Below, piece after piece: positions 47,248 to 60,060 of a stretch of DNA of 64,000 nucleotides. The stretch's first letter is position 1. Each line of letters starts with the position of its first letter. Origin of the DNA: Punctularia strigosozonata HHB-11173 SS5. Lineage: Eukaryota; Basidiomycota; Agaricomycetes; Corticiales; Punctulariaceae. The notes beneath the pieces were generated by a model. The model did not search any database. It saw only the letters and a program-made list of their open reading frames with translations, and was not told the origin of the DNA. Both the position numbers and the translations under genes were made by a program. The DNA lies in NCBI RefSeq assembly GCF_000264995.1, contig NW_006767435.1, forward strand, positions 2,601,208 to 2,665,207. Direction: 5' to 3'.

Positions 47248-47775
47248 CAATTCAGCGAGGAGTGTCCGACATCGAATTGGACGCCTTCGCAACATTTCTT
47301 GGCGTAGGCGACAGACGCTCGATAGAGAGCCTTGCAAGGTGTGGTTTGCAGGCGTTGAACGCTTATCGTGCATACGTTCCTCAGCTTCTCCGAGGAATGC
47401 CTTATGGGATCTTGGGAGATATGTTGCATCGAAGCACCGCGATGATACAATGTTCGGCTTTCCACATGGTTGATCAATGATTTCAGACAGCGAAGTGCAT
47501 TCGAACTCTGAAGAGAGTTGGTTTCTTTGATATAATGCACGTGGAAACAGCATTCTCCGGCTCCGGATGTTCAGAATGTAGTGTATTGTTTAGATAAGTA
47601 CCAGCACCCATCGTAGTGCCTTCATATGGACAAAGACAAGGCTTTGCGTGGCTAATGACGCGTTGAGCAATACTACGTACGTGAGAATGCATGGCCTCGA
47701 GGCCTTGGGTTCGTTATCAACATCTGGCATGGTGACGTCTCCGACGGCAAAGAGCCTGGGTGCTGAGAGCAACGG
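47248..47775. other. Intergenic region before the esterase gene
   Basis: About 530 bases between RNase copy 2 and the stop of the hydrolase gene. No gene is supported. Confidence 0.4.
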
Positions 47776-49165
47776 CTATGAAACTGAGGAAAGAGGAGAT
47801 TGTAACCATTTGGAAATCTGGATGAACGTCTCCGACCTCTCTGGCTCGTGCCACTCGAAACACGCATAGTCGTGGACGCCGTCTGGCGCTTCGGAATACG
47901 TTACCGCGTTGCCCAAATCCCCGACCATGCGGTCTTTAAGCGTCCGAATCTGGTCGAGGAGCACCTCAGCGCCTCCCGCGGCGATGAACGTCCTCGGAAA
48001 TCCAGAAAAAAGCCCTTTGTTATCCGGCCCCAACGGGTTGAGGTTCAACGAGGCAGGTGATATATACCGATTCGCGTCGAGCCAACTGGGATCATGCGGC
48101 CCAATGAAAGCCCGGACGGGATAGAATAGTCTGTCCGGTGGGGTGTCATGCATGCTGAGATAGTCAGAGTTGGCGTTCTTGAACGTGCTGGACTCCGGAC
48201 TGTGGTGGGACTTGCTCAGGTCGCACCAGGGCGACATGAGGATAAGCGCGCCAGGAGGGGCAGGTACGCTCGCGTGGGTCCGATTCTCAATCAGGTAGCG
48301 GGAAAGCGCGAGAGCCAAATTTCCCCCGGCGGAGTCGCCCTCCACGATGATATCTTCGGGTTTGAGTCCCACGACGTTGATAAGATAGTTGTAACCGGAG
48401 ACGGCATCGACCTGGCGTCGTGTAAGCAAGAGGGAGGGCATGATTGAATGGGCCTCACCAACGCAGTCGGGAACGGATGAGCAGGATCATATGGGGGGCC
48501 GACGGATAACCGATATTCAAGAGAGAAAACGCGTCGCACATGATCACAATGCTGAAGTAGTCCCTTCGCGATATTGGCAGTCGGATCCGCTGGATTCGCT
48601 GACCTGATGCGATCTCTATCAAAACCCAGGGTTATGAAGAACGCAGCGGCGTACGTACAGGGAAACGTATGCCCCGCCATGAAGGGCATAAACGACCTTC
48701 TCGCCCGGAGCAGGAGGCTCTCCAGGCTTGGTGTCCGATCCACTCTTGTCCAACCAATATCCAGGAAGGCGGATGGGCTCGATTTGTGCGACATCGGCCC
48801 ATTCCTTGACTTCCCCCACGATAAGTTCGGGGGCGGGTTCTACCCAGATACCCTTGACTCCGATCCCTGACACGATAGCGAGATGGTCTGGAGTTTTTCC
48901 CAGTTTACCGACCCTGGGAAGAGGTTAGCGTGCTGAACTTTCAAGCCGATATGATATTTGGAGATCTTCCTTACTTGTTACCAACATGGAAAAGGTGTCT
49001 CCACAGGCGTATGTAGATGCAACGCGTGATAGACCATGATGGCCGAGGCCGCCATTTCGGATAGAGGGAAATGAGTGCCCATGTCGGTACGCGAAATAGG
49101 AGGGTAGTGAACAGTTGATAGAACAGGAATATCCCTTTCAGCGGCTGACGCCGGTATTCAGGCAT
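47776..49165 (-). CDS. Alpha/beta-hydrolase fold-3 (HSL-type) esterase
   Basis: The start at 49165 reads MPEYRRQPLKGIFLFYQLFT and is followed by a hydrophobic stretch that could anchor it in a membrane. After an intron come SGIGVKGIWVEPAPELIVGE and VVYALHGGAYVSL, the HGG oxyanion-hole motif. After further introns the sequence is ANIAKGLLQHCDHVRRVFSL and EYRLSVG, then the nucleophile elbow EGDSAGGNLALALSRYL. The acid probably lies in AAGGAEVLLDQI, and the catalytic His in PDGVHDYACF. It ends SPLSSVS at 47776, about 390 residues. The pattern is that of hormone-sensitive-lipase-like fungal carboxylesterases; the substrate (steryl, lipid or xenobiotic esters) is unknown. Confidence 0.88.
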
Positions 49166-49433
49166 ACTTGGTGCTGAAGGTAGACCGACGTAGCGTGACG
49201 GTCAGTGGAGAGAGAACGGGGCAGCGTGCGGTTCATTTCAACCCGAACCGGTGGGGAAATCATGTGGAACTTCTCAGCGAGAGTTATGTTTGACTTAGGG
49301 AAGAACGGGCAACAGCTGCAGATGGGAGGGCCACCAAATGGGACTCCGACATGCTCCGCTACAATCTTAATTATTGACGCGACTCGCCAGGACGCGTTCC
49401 CGGCTTGTCCTTCTTGACACGCGTGTCTTCACC

Positions 49434-52400
49434 ATGGTAGGCTCCAAGTCGCTGCTACGCGTCGAAATACGCTAACACTTGCTATCAAGTCTCAACAAAC
49501 ACCAAGAAGAGCCAAACGCCAGAGATCGGCATCGCCCAGATCGTCCCCGCCCGCTGCGGCGCGCCCCAGCACGACGCGACGCGACTCCTCGTCGTCGCTG
49601 CCGCCATCCTCCCCGCCGCCGCCATTCTCCGAAGATACGGACGATAGTCTGGACGAGCGTGACCCTGTGCGAGACGTGGACGATGAGGTCGATGAGGATG
49701 AGGAAGACGGTGAAGATTTATTCGGCCAGAATCTCGACGAGTGCGCATCAACCTGAAACATGGCGTCCACCATTGACCTTGATATGCCGCAGGGACTACG
49801 CTACCAACGAGCTTTTGGACCGCTACTCCGACGCCGATATCAACGATGAGGATGAGTTCGGCGAGATGTCAGCGGCGCAACGTCGTGCGGCCGAACAAGA
49901 GATGGCGAGGAGAGACCGCCGCGAACGCTCAGGCAGGCGCGGCGGACGTGCCGCTGCTCGGAGTCGCATGCCGCAATTCCTGGAAAGCGATGATGCCGAA
50001 GATGAAGGTGATCTGGGTGGAGGCTTGTTGGCCGGCATGAAAAGACGAACCAGGCGACAGTACGATGAGCGGAGGGATATCGATGACATGGATGGCATAG
50101 AAGACGTAAGTGATACCGATTTGACGTTATGTCCAGATGCTGATGCGTCCCGCTCGCAGGAAATCCCTCTGGAACAACTAGGAGATATCAAGGCCAAGTC
50201 TATAGTCGAATGGATCGCGAATGAGCGCGTCCGCCGATCCATCATGAAGCATTTTCGACAGTTTCTCATGACTTATGTGGACGAAAGCGGCGCCTCCGTC
50301 TACGGTCAGAGAATACGAAACCTTGGCGAAAGTATGTAGGCACTGTGGGAGGCAACAACGGCTAACTGACGTCTCTGTAGACAACTCGGAGTCACTCGAG
50401 GTGTCATACCTCCACCTCGCAGTCTCAAAGCCCATCCTCGCGTACTTCTTAACGAATTCACCTACCGCCATGCTGGCTATACTAGACGAGGTTGCTCTCA
50501 ACGCCATTCTCGTCTATTATCCGTCATACGAGCGCATTCACTCTGAAGTGCATGTTCGGATTACTGACCTTCCTCTAAGCACCTCTCTCCGCGACCTTCG
50601 GCGTTCGAACCTGAACAATCTCGTTCGAGTGAACGGCGTCGTGACGAGGCGAACAGGGGTATTCCCGCAGTTGAAGTATGTTCGGTTCGACTGCCGCAAG
50701 TGCGGTGCCGTCCTGGGTCCGTTCTACCAAGATGCAACGAAGGAGGTTAGAATCAGCTACTGCGCGAACTGCGAGAGCAAGGGCCCCTTTTCCGTCAATT
50801 CAGAACAGGTATGCTACTTGAATAGGCTCAAGATATTGGCTTAATCGGCATCGATAGACCGTGTACAGGAACTACCAGAAGATGACACTTCAAGAATCTC
50901 CCGGGTCTGTTCCTGCAGGCCGTCTTCCGAGACACCGAGAAGTAATCCTGCTATGGGACCTGATAGACTCAGCTAAGCCGGGAGAGGAGATTGTTGGTTG
51001 CATTACTCTTGCGATGCGATGAACATTACTCTGATGCCACCTCAACAGGAAGTAACGGGCGTGTACCGGAACAATTTTGACGCTTCGTTGAACTCGAAAA
51101 ACGGCTTCCCGGTGTTCTCGACCATCATAGAGGCGAACCATATCAACAAGAAGGAAGACCAGTTCGCTGCCTTCCGTCTCACTGAAGAGGACGAGAAGGA
51201 AATCCGTGCCCTCGCTCGCGATGATCGTATTCGGAAGCGTATCATCAAATCGATCGCTCCCTCGATCTATGGACACGAGGATATCAAGACGGCTATCGCG
51301 CTATCTCTCTTCGGTGGCGTTCCCAAAGACATCAACCGGAAGCTGAGAATTCGTGGCGATATCAACGTGCTCTTGCTCGGTGACCCCGGTACTGCCAAGT
51401 CCCAGTTCCTCAAGTACGTGGAGAAGACAGCCCATCGCTCCGTCTTTGCTACTGGCCAGGGTGCTTCTGCTGTGGGTCTCACGGCCAGCGTACGCAAAGA
51501 CCCGGTTACTCAGGAATGGACACTCGAGGGTGGCGCGTTGGTGCTAGCCGACAAGGGTACATGCCTTATCGACGAGTTTGACAAGATGAACGACGCGGAT
51601 CGGACGTCGATCCACGAAGCTATGGAACAGCAGTCGATCTCTATTGCGAAGGCCGGCATCGTCACTTCATTGCAGGCGCGCTGTGCTATCATCGCTGCTG
51701 CTAACCCTATCCGAGGGCGTTACAACCCGACGATACCCTTCCAACAGAATGTCGAGCTGACAGAGCCAATCTTGTCGCGCTTTGACGTGCTCTGCGTGGT
51801 CAAGGACACGGTGGACCCGGTCAAGGACGAGCTGCTTGCCCGATTCGTCGTCGGCAGCCATCTTCGTAGTCACCCGAAGTTTGAGAAGACCGAAGAGATG
51901 GATGTCGGTACCGTGCTTGACGCTGACGTAGGTCGTCGCTTGTCTATGTCGCATCGTCGCTGACAATCGCACAACGTAGTTGATCCCGCAAGACCTCCTT
52001 CGCAAATACATCATGTACGCTCGCGAGAAGGTCCGACCCAAGTTGTTTGAACTTGACCAAGAAAAGCTTTCGCGTCTTTTTGCGGACCTTCGTCGGGAAT
52101 CGATGGCGACTAACTCGTACCCCATAACGGTCCGCCACCTGGAGAGCATGATTCGCATGGCGGAAGCGAGCGCCAAGATGGCCTTGAGAGAGTACGTCCG
52201 TGCAGATGATATCGACGTCGCGATTTCGGTCGCCGTCGGCAGTTTCGTCAGCACTCAGAAGATGTCAATCAAGAAAACCTTGGAGCGGGTACGTTCATGT
52301 CCGATAGAGCGCGACTGCATTTGTAACCTTTCACGTAGGGCTTCCGCAAGTATCTCACGCAGGCAAGGGACCACGAGGAGCTGCTTGCCTTCCTCCTCGG

Positions 52401-52674
52401 ACAGATTGTCAAGGAGAAGGCTCGTCTATATCAACTACAACGATACGAGCAACCCGAGCTCGTCACTGTTAAGGTTCCGGAGCTCGACGAACGAGTCAGT
52501 GACATTCCGTTATCGCATCTAGTTTATCCGTGCTGAGTACGCAACAGGCTAAGGAACACGACATTTACGATACTGCCCCTTTCTTGCGATCGAAGCTCTT
52601 CGCCACCAACGGGTACAAGTTAAATGATGGCATCATCGAAAAGAGGTTCCGCCGCACTGAGGACGATTCGTGAT
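49434..52674 (+). CDS. MCM2: DNA replication licensing factor MCM2
   Basis: MCM2 is one of the six subunits of the replicative helicase. Exon 1 is just the ATG (49434-49436). A 53-base intron with a CTAAC branch joins it to [20 protein letters not shown], giving the usual acidic, Ser-rich N-terminus ([18 protein letters not shown]). Then come [40 protein letters not shown], and a zinc finger (CRKC...CANC at about 50695-50775). The AAA+ core has Walker [10 protein letters not shown], Walker B LIDEFDKM and the arginine finger SRFD. The C-terminal part ([40 protein letters not shown]) ends, after two introns, in [16 protein letters not shown] and [13 protein letters not shown] with the TGA at 52672-52674. 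About 930 residues. Confidence 0.95.
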
Positions 52675-52877
52675 ACCCGGAAGTTTGACGTAGCGTCTAC
52701 TCCATTATATGCGTATGTAGCACGACCGATTCAGGGCTTGGATGTTGTTGTTTGTTATCTGGCAATGAGTATCATATTCTCAAACTCAGGGGATCGCATC
52801 GTGGAATGATCACGAATGCTATTTGCAAGTCATCGCTGGGCTGACGTTACAAGGTTGTAACGCAGGATAACGGCGCA

Positions 52878-54347
52878 TCACTCATGGCGCTTCTCCACCA
52901 TGTCCTCCGAGCGTACTGATTGCCCACCGGGACTGCGTTGAGCTGCCGAATGATTGAGCCCCTCTCCCTCTTCGACGCCGGCAAGGCCGTCGGCGCGCCA
53001 GTCCATCAAGTAGAAGTAACAGGCAGGCAATCCAACCAACAACGCGCCGACGATGTTACCCAGATATGCGGCGATCAACGACCTAGCGACGACGTTGTCT
53101 CAGCAAAGGCTCCGTTCACTGCTCGAATGATTCTTACTTGCGAATGTAACCGGCAACTGTGAGACCCTCCGCGTGGAACATGATACCCAAGGGAACCGAG
53201 AACATGTTGGCAACAACTATTCATCCCATGAGTGGCTTGGTCAAACGCACTTCCCTAGGGACAAATTTACCGTGATCAAATCCGCATGCAACGAAAATCT
53301 GTAGCAGCAATTGATCGTGGTGGTAATCAAGAATATGACTGGGGATACGCACCCAGATTGGTATCCAGATGGCGAATATCTTTGAGATAGTATCACGGGC
53401 GCCGGCTGCTTGCTGTCCGGACCATTCAACGTTACCACCATGACGAAGCCTAATTTGAGGTACTCACCCATACAGCAACGCAGACGAGCCAATTGCAGCC
53501 GATACCACGAAGGAAGATTTGATGCCACGCAGGTTCTACTGCTTTATGACTAGAAGCAGTTCATGATCAGCATGCCTCGTATAACACGAGCCCATACATA
53601 GCAAAGCTCCGAATATAGGCTTCGTAAGGGGCCGTGGAGATAATACCAGTGGCTGACAGAAAAAGGTTCATATCAGCGGTGATGGAAGCGAGGTTTTGGT
53701 TGAGAACGCACCTCTAACAAGTACGCCAGCAACGAATAAACTGCCGCAAAGGTTCCCAAATGTAACTATAGTATAGTCCTCGTCAAGACTAGCACAGAAT
53801 TCGCCAACATCCTGCAAACCGATAATCCAGTTCACTGGGAGGCTCCACCATGGAATGGCACGCTTCACGAGAGCCATCGGGAATATCTTTGAGGGCATCC
53901 AGCATCAGTTTGGTGTTGGGGGATATTATACCACAAAATTCACCATCATATTGCTCGTTAGGAGCTCCTGGCCTTGGAGTACAATCCTTCCCGCCATGAT
54001 GAGTATCATGCAGATATGATCACCAAGCATGATCCCTACATCACCAAACCAACAGGAAAGACGAATCCGCTCAAGACCTTTGCTAGACCCGGATTGGACG
54101 CCGTAAGACCAGTCGCGCCACCTCCCGTAACTTCTGACAATAAACCACCGAACGACAGCATTACGCCAGCAGCAAACTATACGGGTACAATTTTTCGGGA
54201 ATAAGGCTCTTAGCACCATTGACAAGTTGAGTGACGCCTCACCGCCTTGAGGAAAACCGTTTCTAGGCGGGTTCTATGCTTCGCGATGCCATGTTCGATA
54301 AACGCGGCTGCTACCTCACCGGGTTTGAGCGTGCTGGGGAGATCCAT
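52878..54347 (-). CDS. Formate/nitrite transporter (FNT) family protein
   Basis: FNT proteins are pentameric membrane channels for formate, nitrite or similar small anions. The start at 54347 reads MDLPSTLKPGEVAAAFIEHG. Through about eight introns the protein gives FAAGVMLSFGGLLSEVTGGG, ATGLTASNPGLAKVLSGFVF, IVLQGQELLTSNMMV (the conserved GQELLTSNM loop), NWIIVTFGNLCGSLFVAGVL, NLRGIKSSFVVSAAIGSSAL, a KIFAIWIPIW-type segment and SLIAAYLGNIVGALLVGLPA, the last membrane helix. The tail is hydrophilic and ends SEDMVEKRHE at 52878. About 330 residues with six membrane segments expected. In fungi these proteins import nitrite (NitA-like); no nitrate-assimilation neighbours are seen here, so formate or another substrate is possible. 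Confidence 0.85.
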
Positions 54348-55255
54348 AGTGGGTTGAACGACGGCCGGAGAGCAGGGCGGTGGCAAAAGGCGGGCCAGCA
54401 GGCTACGGCACGAGGCGCGGTGGATTCTTAAGTAACAGCCCAAACTCCCAGAGCCCCGCGGAACTCTGCCAGGCGGTCGTCTATTTGCATCCGCTTCTCC
54501 GCACCCCACGGGGAAAGCGCGGCTTCGCGGTGGGGTCGGCCAATAGTGTTGATGCTATACTTGCCACGAACCTGATATCCCCCTGCTTGTTCTCACACGT
54601 GATATATCGCCGCAGTTCCCCCAGAGGGAAAGCGCTATTGATAAGTTAGGTGGTCCATGGACATGATGCTAACAACCTCGTTCTGTAGAAACAATTACCA
54701 CGAAGCCCTCGCACCCGTATTCACGCCGATCAACTGGCACGAAATATTCTCACCGGCCGGCTTCGGTTGACGACCCGTCGAGAGCTGAGGAGAAATTGCA
54801 TCGGCTCTCTTGCGTGTTGGGATACCCGTGTGCACAGAAGGTTGGCGGAGCGACTCTGTTCAGACTTGAGCCCAACCGCGTTAATGAAGTTGACAAATCG
54901 CAGAGAAAACGGTGGTAGAGCCTTTTCAGGAGTATAACAGATTTGGAAGCGTGAGGGGCAGCTCCAGTGACTGGACGCAGCGTGGAGAAGGCGCCAGCAG
55001 AAGAACCACGAGGTGATGAGGCGAGACGAAAATGTAAATCCACCGTCAAGGTTAAGCGCTATAAGCGCCCAAGGGCCAGCAAGCGCCCCAAGCGGCCAAG
55101 CCCGTGATGTTGCATCGCCACATCAGGTGACAATGCTGTCAGTGCCGTGAGTCGGACTCGGAGTGTCAGTCTGAGTTGACAGCTGAGGGCGTCGCGTTCG
55201 TATCTAGCGCTTGCCTCTGACTTTCATCCGCTAGGCAACCTTCTACACCCAGCTG
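54348..55255. other. Divergent intergenic region FNT/UPF2
   Basis: About 900 bases with no supported gene. Open frames of up to 99 codons look like shadows. GCGCCC/GCGCCCAAG repeats occur at about 55063-55100 (AAGCGCCCAAGGGCCAGCAA, AAGCGCCCCAAGCGGCCAAG). Confidence 0.45.
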
Positions 55256-58200
55256 ATGGACCCAGGATCAAACTCCACGGGCGGCAGGAATGAAGAAGAG
55301 CTACGCTATGAGAAACGCGCGAAACTGCGAGATCTCAATCTCTCGCCACCAGGTCCATCCACTTCTTCTGCGTGTCTCATGCATAGGGCGCTCAGAATGC
55401 CACAGAACCGCCGAAGAATCTGGACTCCTCCTTGAAGCGGCATACGGCTCTAATGAAGCGTATACGTCTCTCTATAGGAACCGACAATCGCGATCAAGTC
55501 CTTAAGGACATTGAATCCTTGTCGCTCGAGAAGTATGTGGATGAAATTCCAGGGGCGATCATGGAGGGTATATCTCGATGCAAGACGGAGAAGGATGTTT
55601 GGAGCGCAGTCGAGGTATGTGACTGCACCAAATAGTATCTTCCCATTTCTCATCTAACTCCATATAGATAATATCGGCCATGCACAGGCGTTTCCCGACC
55701 ATGTTCACGCCCTCGATCCTCTCTGCTCTTTCTGCGGCGCTGGCACCCCCAAACCGCGCGACTATGACTTCACTTCTGCCTGAACAACGAGAGAAAGACG
55801 ATGCAGCACGCATTTCAAAGCAACGACCCGTGCTGCGCGTCTGCTCTGAACTCGCGCTCGTCGGCATCATAAAGAGCGCTGAGTGGATCATGAAGGCTAT
55901 CAAGGAATTGGTGTGTTTTTACACGCATACGTGGAGGACACCGACGACTGATGTCATATACAGCTGTCGAATGATCCTACATTGTCTTCTCTCCCATTGC
56001 TCACTACCTTCCTGAAATCTTATTCCCGACCATATCTTGGGATAGTCCCTCCAGCCAATGTAGCCAAGCAGATTTCCTCGGCTTCAGAGCCAGGCACCAT
56101 GTCGGCAGAGAGCAGTAATGGTGACGCCGCGGGTGCATTCCCGACGCTGTTCAACGAGGAACGCGAACTAGTGAGCAAGGATGTTCGCGATAGATTCAAG
56201 CGTATGTGTGAAGGCTACTTCGAGAACGTGTCCAAAAAGTTGGTCATTGAGCACAAGGTAGGCAAGGGGCTATGACGAGCTTGCAAACCAGAACATCTGA
56301 TTTTCTCCCCTCTTACAGCGACTTCAAGAGCAAGACCGTCGGAATCACGAAGCCTATATTCGATCCGGTGAGATATTTGAGGATCGGCAACAGGCGTACG
56401 AGAAGATGACCAGAAGCTACGAAAAGCTTCTCGCGAGCTGCCAAACGTTAGTTTCCATTTCAGAATCCGGTGAGTCGAATATATAACAACGCTGCCGTTT
56501 TCTAGTTTATCCGAATCGCTCTACTTGCCTATGCCCGAGCTACCGACGGCGTCACAGAAAGCCGACTCTATCCTTATCGGTTCCAACACGAACTCACTTA
56601 TAGGTGGCGATGGCGAGGAGGTGATCATGCCTGCGGGAGCAAAGTGGGAGGACGAGGAAGAACGACGGTTCTTTGAAGATATTCAGGACCTCAAGGACTT
56701 CGTACCTCGCGGAGTTCTTGGCATTGAAGAGGACGTCGAGGTTTCACACACCGATGAAGAGAAGGAGAAAAGCGATAAAGCGAGGATGGAAGAGGAAGCT
56801 CGAAAGATAGATGAAGAGCTGGAGGTTCTTGGTCGGCGTGAGAATGAGCAGAATGGAGTCCCCCTAACGAGCGCGGATGCTGAGGCGGAACCTCACATCA
56901 ACGGCGCTGAGGAGTACGCAGATGATGAAGAGTTAGTTGTCCGAATCCTCTCTTGGTTTCCTACCTTTATCTCAAGCTCGTATGTGAAGTGCCTCTACTC
57001 TTGTACCCGGGACCCCGAAGACAGCATCTCCACCTGGGACGCCACAGCTGGCCCCGCAAGGACCGTCGCAGCTTCTCACCGCTCTGCTGGCCCGTCTACC
57101 GGATTGCACCAATCGGGCTATGATTGACCAAGCTGCGATTGACTTCGCGTTTTTAAACTCGAAGGCTGCCAGGAAGAGACTTGTCAGGGTAAGGGACCTT
57201 CCAAGAGGATACCGAACTCAACTCACCCCGCTGCAGTTCCTCAGCCAAACCCCAAAGAATAGGATAGACCTCCTGCCGCACTACTCAAGGTTGGTCGCAA
57301 CGCTACATAAATATATGCCTGATCTGGGTTCTGAAGTCGTGGCCGTCGTACGTATATCTTCAGCTCCAGACCTGGTTCGTTTCTCATCACAATCGCACCC
57401 TTATCAAATTAGCTCGATGAAGAATTTCGCTACTTGCAGCGCAAGAAGAAGGTCGTAAAGGAGCTTGCTGAAGTCAGACTCAAGAACATTACATTCATCT
57501 CGAATTTGACGAAGTTTCGAGTGGTACCGCCACATGTCATCCTTCATATGTTCAAAGTTTGCTTGGACGACTTTTCGGGCACCAACGTGGACAACCTTGC
57601 GTTACTCCTCGAAGGTTGCGGCCGATTTTTGCTCAGAAGCGATGACACACGAGAACGTTTTGCCAAGATGGTGATTGGCGCTTATGTTGACTGCCAACTC
57701 CGGTGCTCGCACTGACTTGTCATCCAGCTTGAGCTTATGCGGCGCAAGCAAAGCATGCAGCATTTCGATCAGCGCCAAATCATGATGCTTGAAAATGCGT
57801 ATTATCAGGTGGGTCCCGCAAGTCCTCGCAGGTACTCCTCGCAACTCATTTCGAGCTTAGTGCAATCCCCCTGAGCGTGCGCCTCGCGAAATGAAGCAAC
57901 GGACACCCATGGAATTGTTCATCCGGCATCTCATCTATGATGTCCTGGCAAAGAAAACAATCGACAAGGTGCTCAAGCTCATCCGCAAACTCGATTGGGA
58001 CGATGCCTCGGTAGCCCGTACACTCCACAAGGTATTCACTAAGCCATGGAAGATCAAGTACTCGAATATCAGTCTCCTCGCAATGCTTACTTACGACTTA
58101 CAACGATATCACCCTGCGTTCACCGTCGCCGTAGTAGATCAAGTACTCGAAGATATCAGGATAGGTCTGGAGCACAATGTCTACAACACAAATCAACGCC

Positions 58201-59557
58201 GCTTAGCAACTATGAAGTATCTTGGCGAACTGTACATCTATCGTCTCTTCGGCTCGGGAATCATATTCGACACGCTGTGGTCGTTAGTCACATTCGGTCA
58301 TCGTAAGCCTCCCTCGTTCGCCATCGTGGTGATATGCTGAGAAATAGCAGCGGAGAACCGGCCTTTGCCCAAACAACCTTGCGCGCTGGACATGCCAGAC
58401 GACTTCTTCCGGATAAGGCTGGTTTGTGTACTCCTGGACACGTGTGGGATGTGCTTCGACAACGGATCACAGCGCAAGAAGCTGGACAATTTCCTCGTTT
58501 TCTTCAACGTAAGTGCATCGATGCATTGAGACGTTTTGTCAGCGTCGTATTGATGACAGTATGATTAGTATTATGTTTTATGCAAGGATCCTATCCCCAT
58601 GGATGTGGAGTTCATGCTTTCAGATTCGTTGGAGGCTGTACGACCCAAGCTCGTTATACCCAAATCGATTGAAGAAGCTGCCAATGCCGTGGATGACATG
58701 CTTAATGCGGCCTTGCAAACCGCCGGCAGTACGTCGCATGGCTCGCCATATCCACAGTTGTTCTGAACGTACCTCCTTTACAGTCACTGCTGGCGACGAC
58801 TCCGATGACGACAGCGGTAACGAGCAAGAGGACGGCGAGGGACGGCCAGATGTCGAAGACGATGAGGAGGCGGATGGAGATGGCGCTGATTCTCCGGTAA
58901 GTAGGGCGCACCAACCACGGAAGGCGTATTCTAAAGCGACACGCAGGTCGAGGACAGAGCTCCATCCCCTGACGAAGTCGTCGTGTTGACGTCGCAAAGT
59001 AATGAGAACCTTGGACCCTCTGAGGACGACATGACGGAGTTTGAAAGGGAGTTTGCCAAGATGATCACAGACTCCACCGAGTCTCGCAAGGTCGACAAGA
59101 AGACAGCACTTGCGCTGTGGGACGCTACCGTCTTGCCAGCACCCAAGAAAAAACGAGCAGATGAAGATGAGGAAGATGCAGTTGAGCACCACGGCGAAGC
59201 CTCGCGCGACGTGATGAATTTCACCCTAGTGACGAAACGTGGCAACAAGCAGCAGGTTAGTTCTTTTTTCTGACGTTCCGTGGTGCTCGGCGCTCAACAT
59301 GTTCATGCGAAGGTTCGGCCGTTGGCTATCCCTGCTGCATCCGCGCTGGCAGCGCATACACGGGACGCTCAGCAACGGGACAGAGAGGAACAACAACACC
59401 TCAAACAACTTGTTCTTAATTATGAACAACGCGAGGAGGCAGAGGAGTTGAAAGGTATGATTGTCAGCTCGCTGTTTGGATCAACTTTTGCTCATTTCGT
59501 GCAGCTCTTGAAACTCGCAATCGGTACGCTGCTGTGAAGGTCCGATACGTTGGCTAG
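55256..59557 (+). CDS. UPF2: Nonsense-mediated mRNA decay factor UPF2
   Basis: UPF2 (Nmd2) bridges UPF1 and UPF3 in the surveillance complex that destroys mRNAs with premature stops. The start at 55256 reads MDPGSNSTGGRNEEELRYEK. The first MIF4G domain includes LKRHTALMKRIRLSIG, SLEKYVDEIPGAIMEGISRC and ISAMHRRFPTMFTPSILSAL. An acidic linker (AKWEDEEERRFFEDIQDLKD FVP) leads to the second MIF4G domain (NRIDLLPHYSRLVATLHKYM, NITFISNLTKFRVVPPHVIL) and the third (RTPMELFIRHLIYDVLAKKT, NQRRLATMKYLGELY). An acidic patch precedes the C-terminal UPF1-binding region FTLVTKRGNKQQ, LVLNYEQREEAEELK, ending KVRYVG at the TAG at 59555-59557. About 15 introns, some 1,150 residues. Confidence 0.93.
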
Positions 59558-59608
59558 CACCCGCTGCCTGTTCGCACTTCAAGATCATCCTGCCTATCTG
59601 CACACCCG

Positions 59609-59767
59609 ATGTCACGGCATTCAGGCTCGGCCTTGGGTCGCAAGCTGGCCCGACACAACGCTCGACGCCTATGGCTGGCAGCAGCTCTTGCTGCCACCAA
59701 ATACTTCAGCGGTGCCCGTCAAGACAGTGCAAATCGTCTCCTGATGCAGTACCGAAGACTACTCTAA
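59609..59767 (+). CDS. Possible 52-residue Arg/Ala-rich protein
   Basis: An intact frame from ATG at 59609 to TAA at 59767 codes for a small, strongly basic, helical-looking peptide (MSRHSGSALGRKLARHNARR, LWLAAALAATKYFSGARQDS, ending QYRRLL). It lies between UPF2 and the checkpoint gene, where only untranslated sequence would be expected. I recognise no family. The composition resembles small mitochondrial or ribosome-associated proteins, but this is weak. It may be chance. Confidence 0.22.
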   Translation: MSRHSGSALGRKLARHNARRLWLAAALAATKYFSGARQDSANRLLMQYRRLL

Positions 59768-60060
59768 GGCTGGCGTCTCCCTTTGCGAGAATGGACGCTC
59801 CAGCAGCGATGGGAACTGATGGTCATAATGCATCGACTATATCCACACGCGATCCAGACTGTATAGAAAACTTGATGCTATGGATTTCCGTAGACCTAAT
59901 GTGCATCATACATGTGCCTTCTGCAGCTCTCGTACATATCGGAATGTCACAGGAAGGCGAGGTCGCGTCGTGTCACACATTTACCGTCACATACGCGTCT
60001 TTATCCTACGACCTTCATTGAGAGCCTGCACCAGCCCTTCCTATACTCCGCATTGTATGC

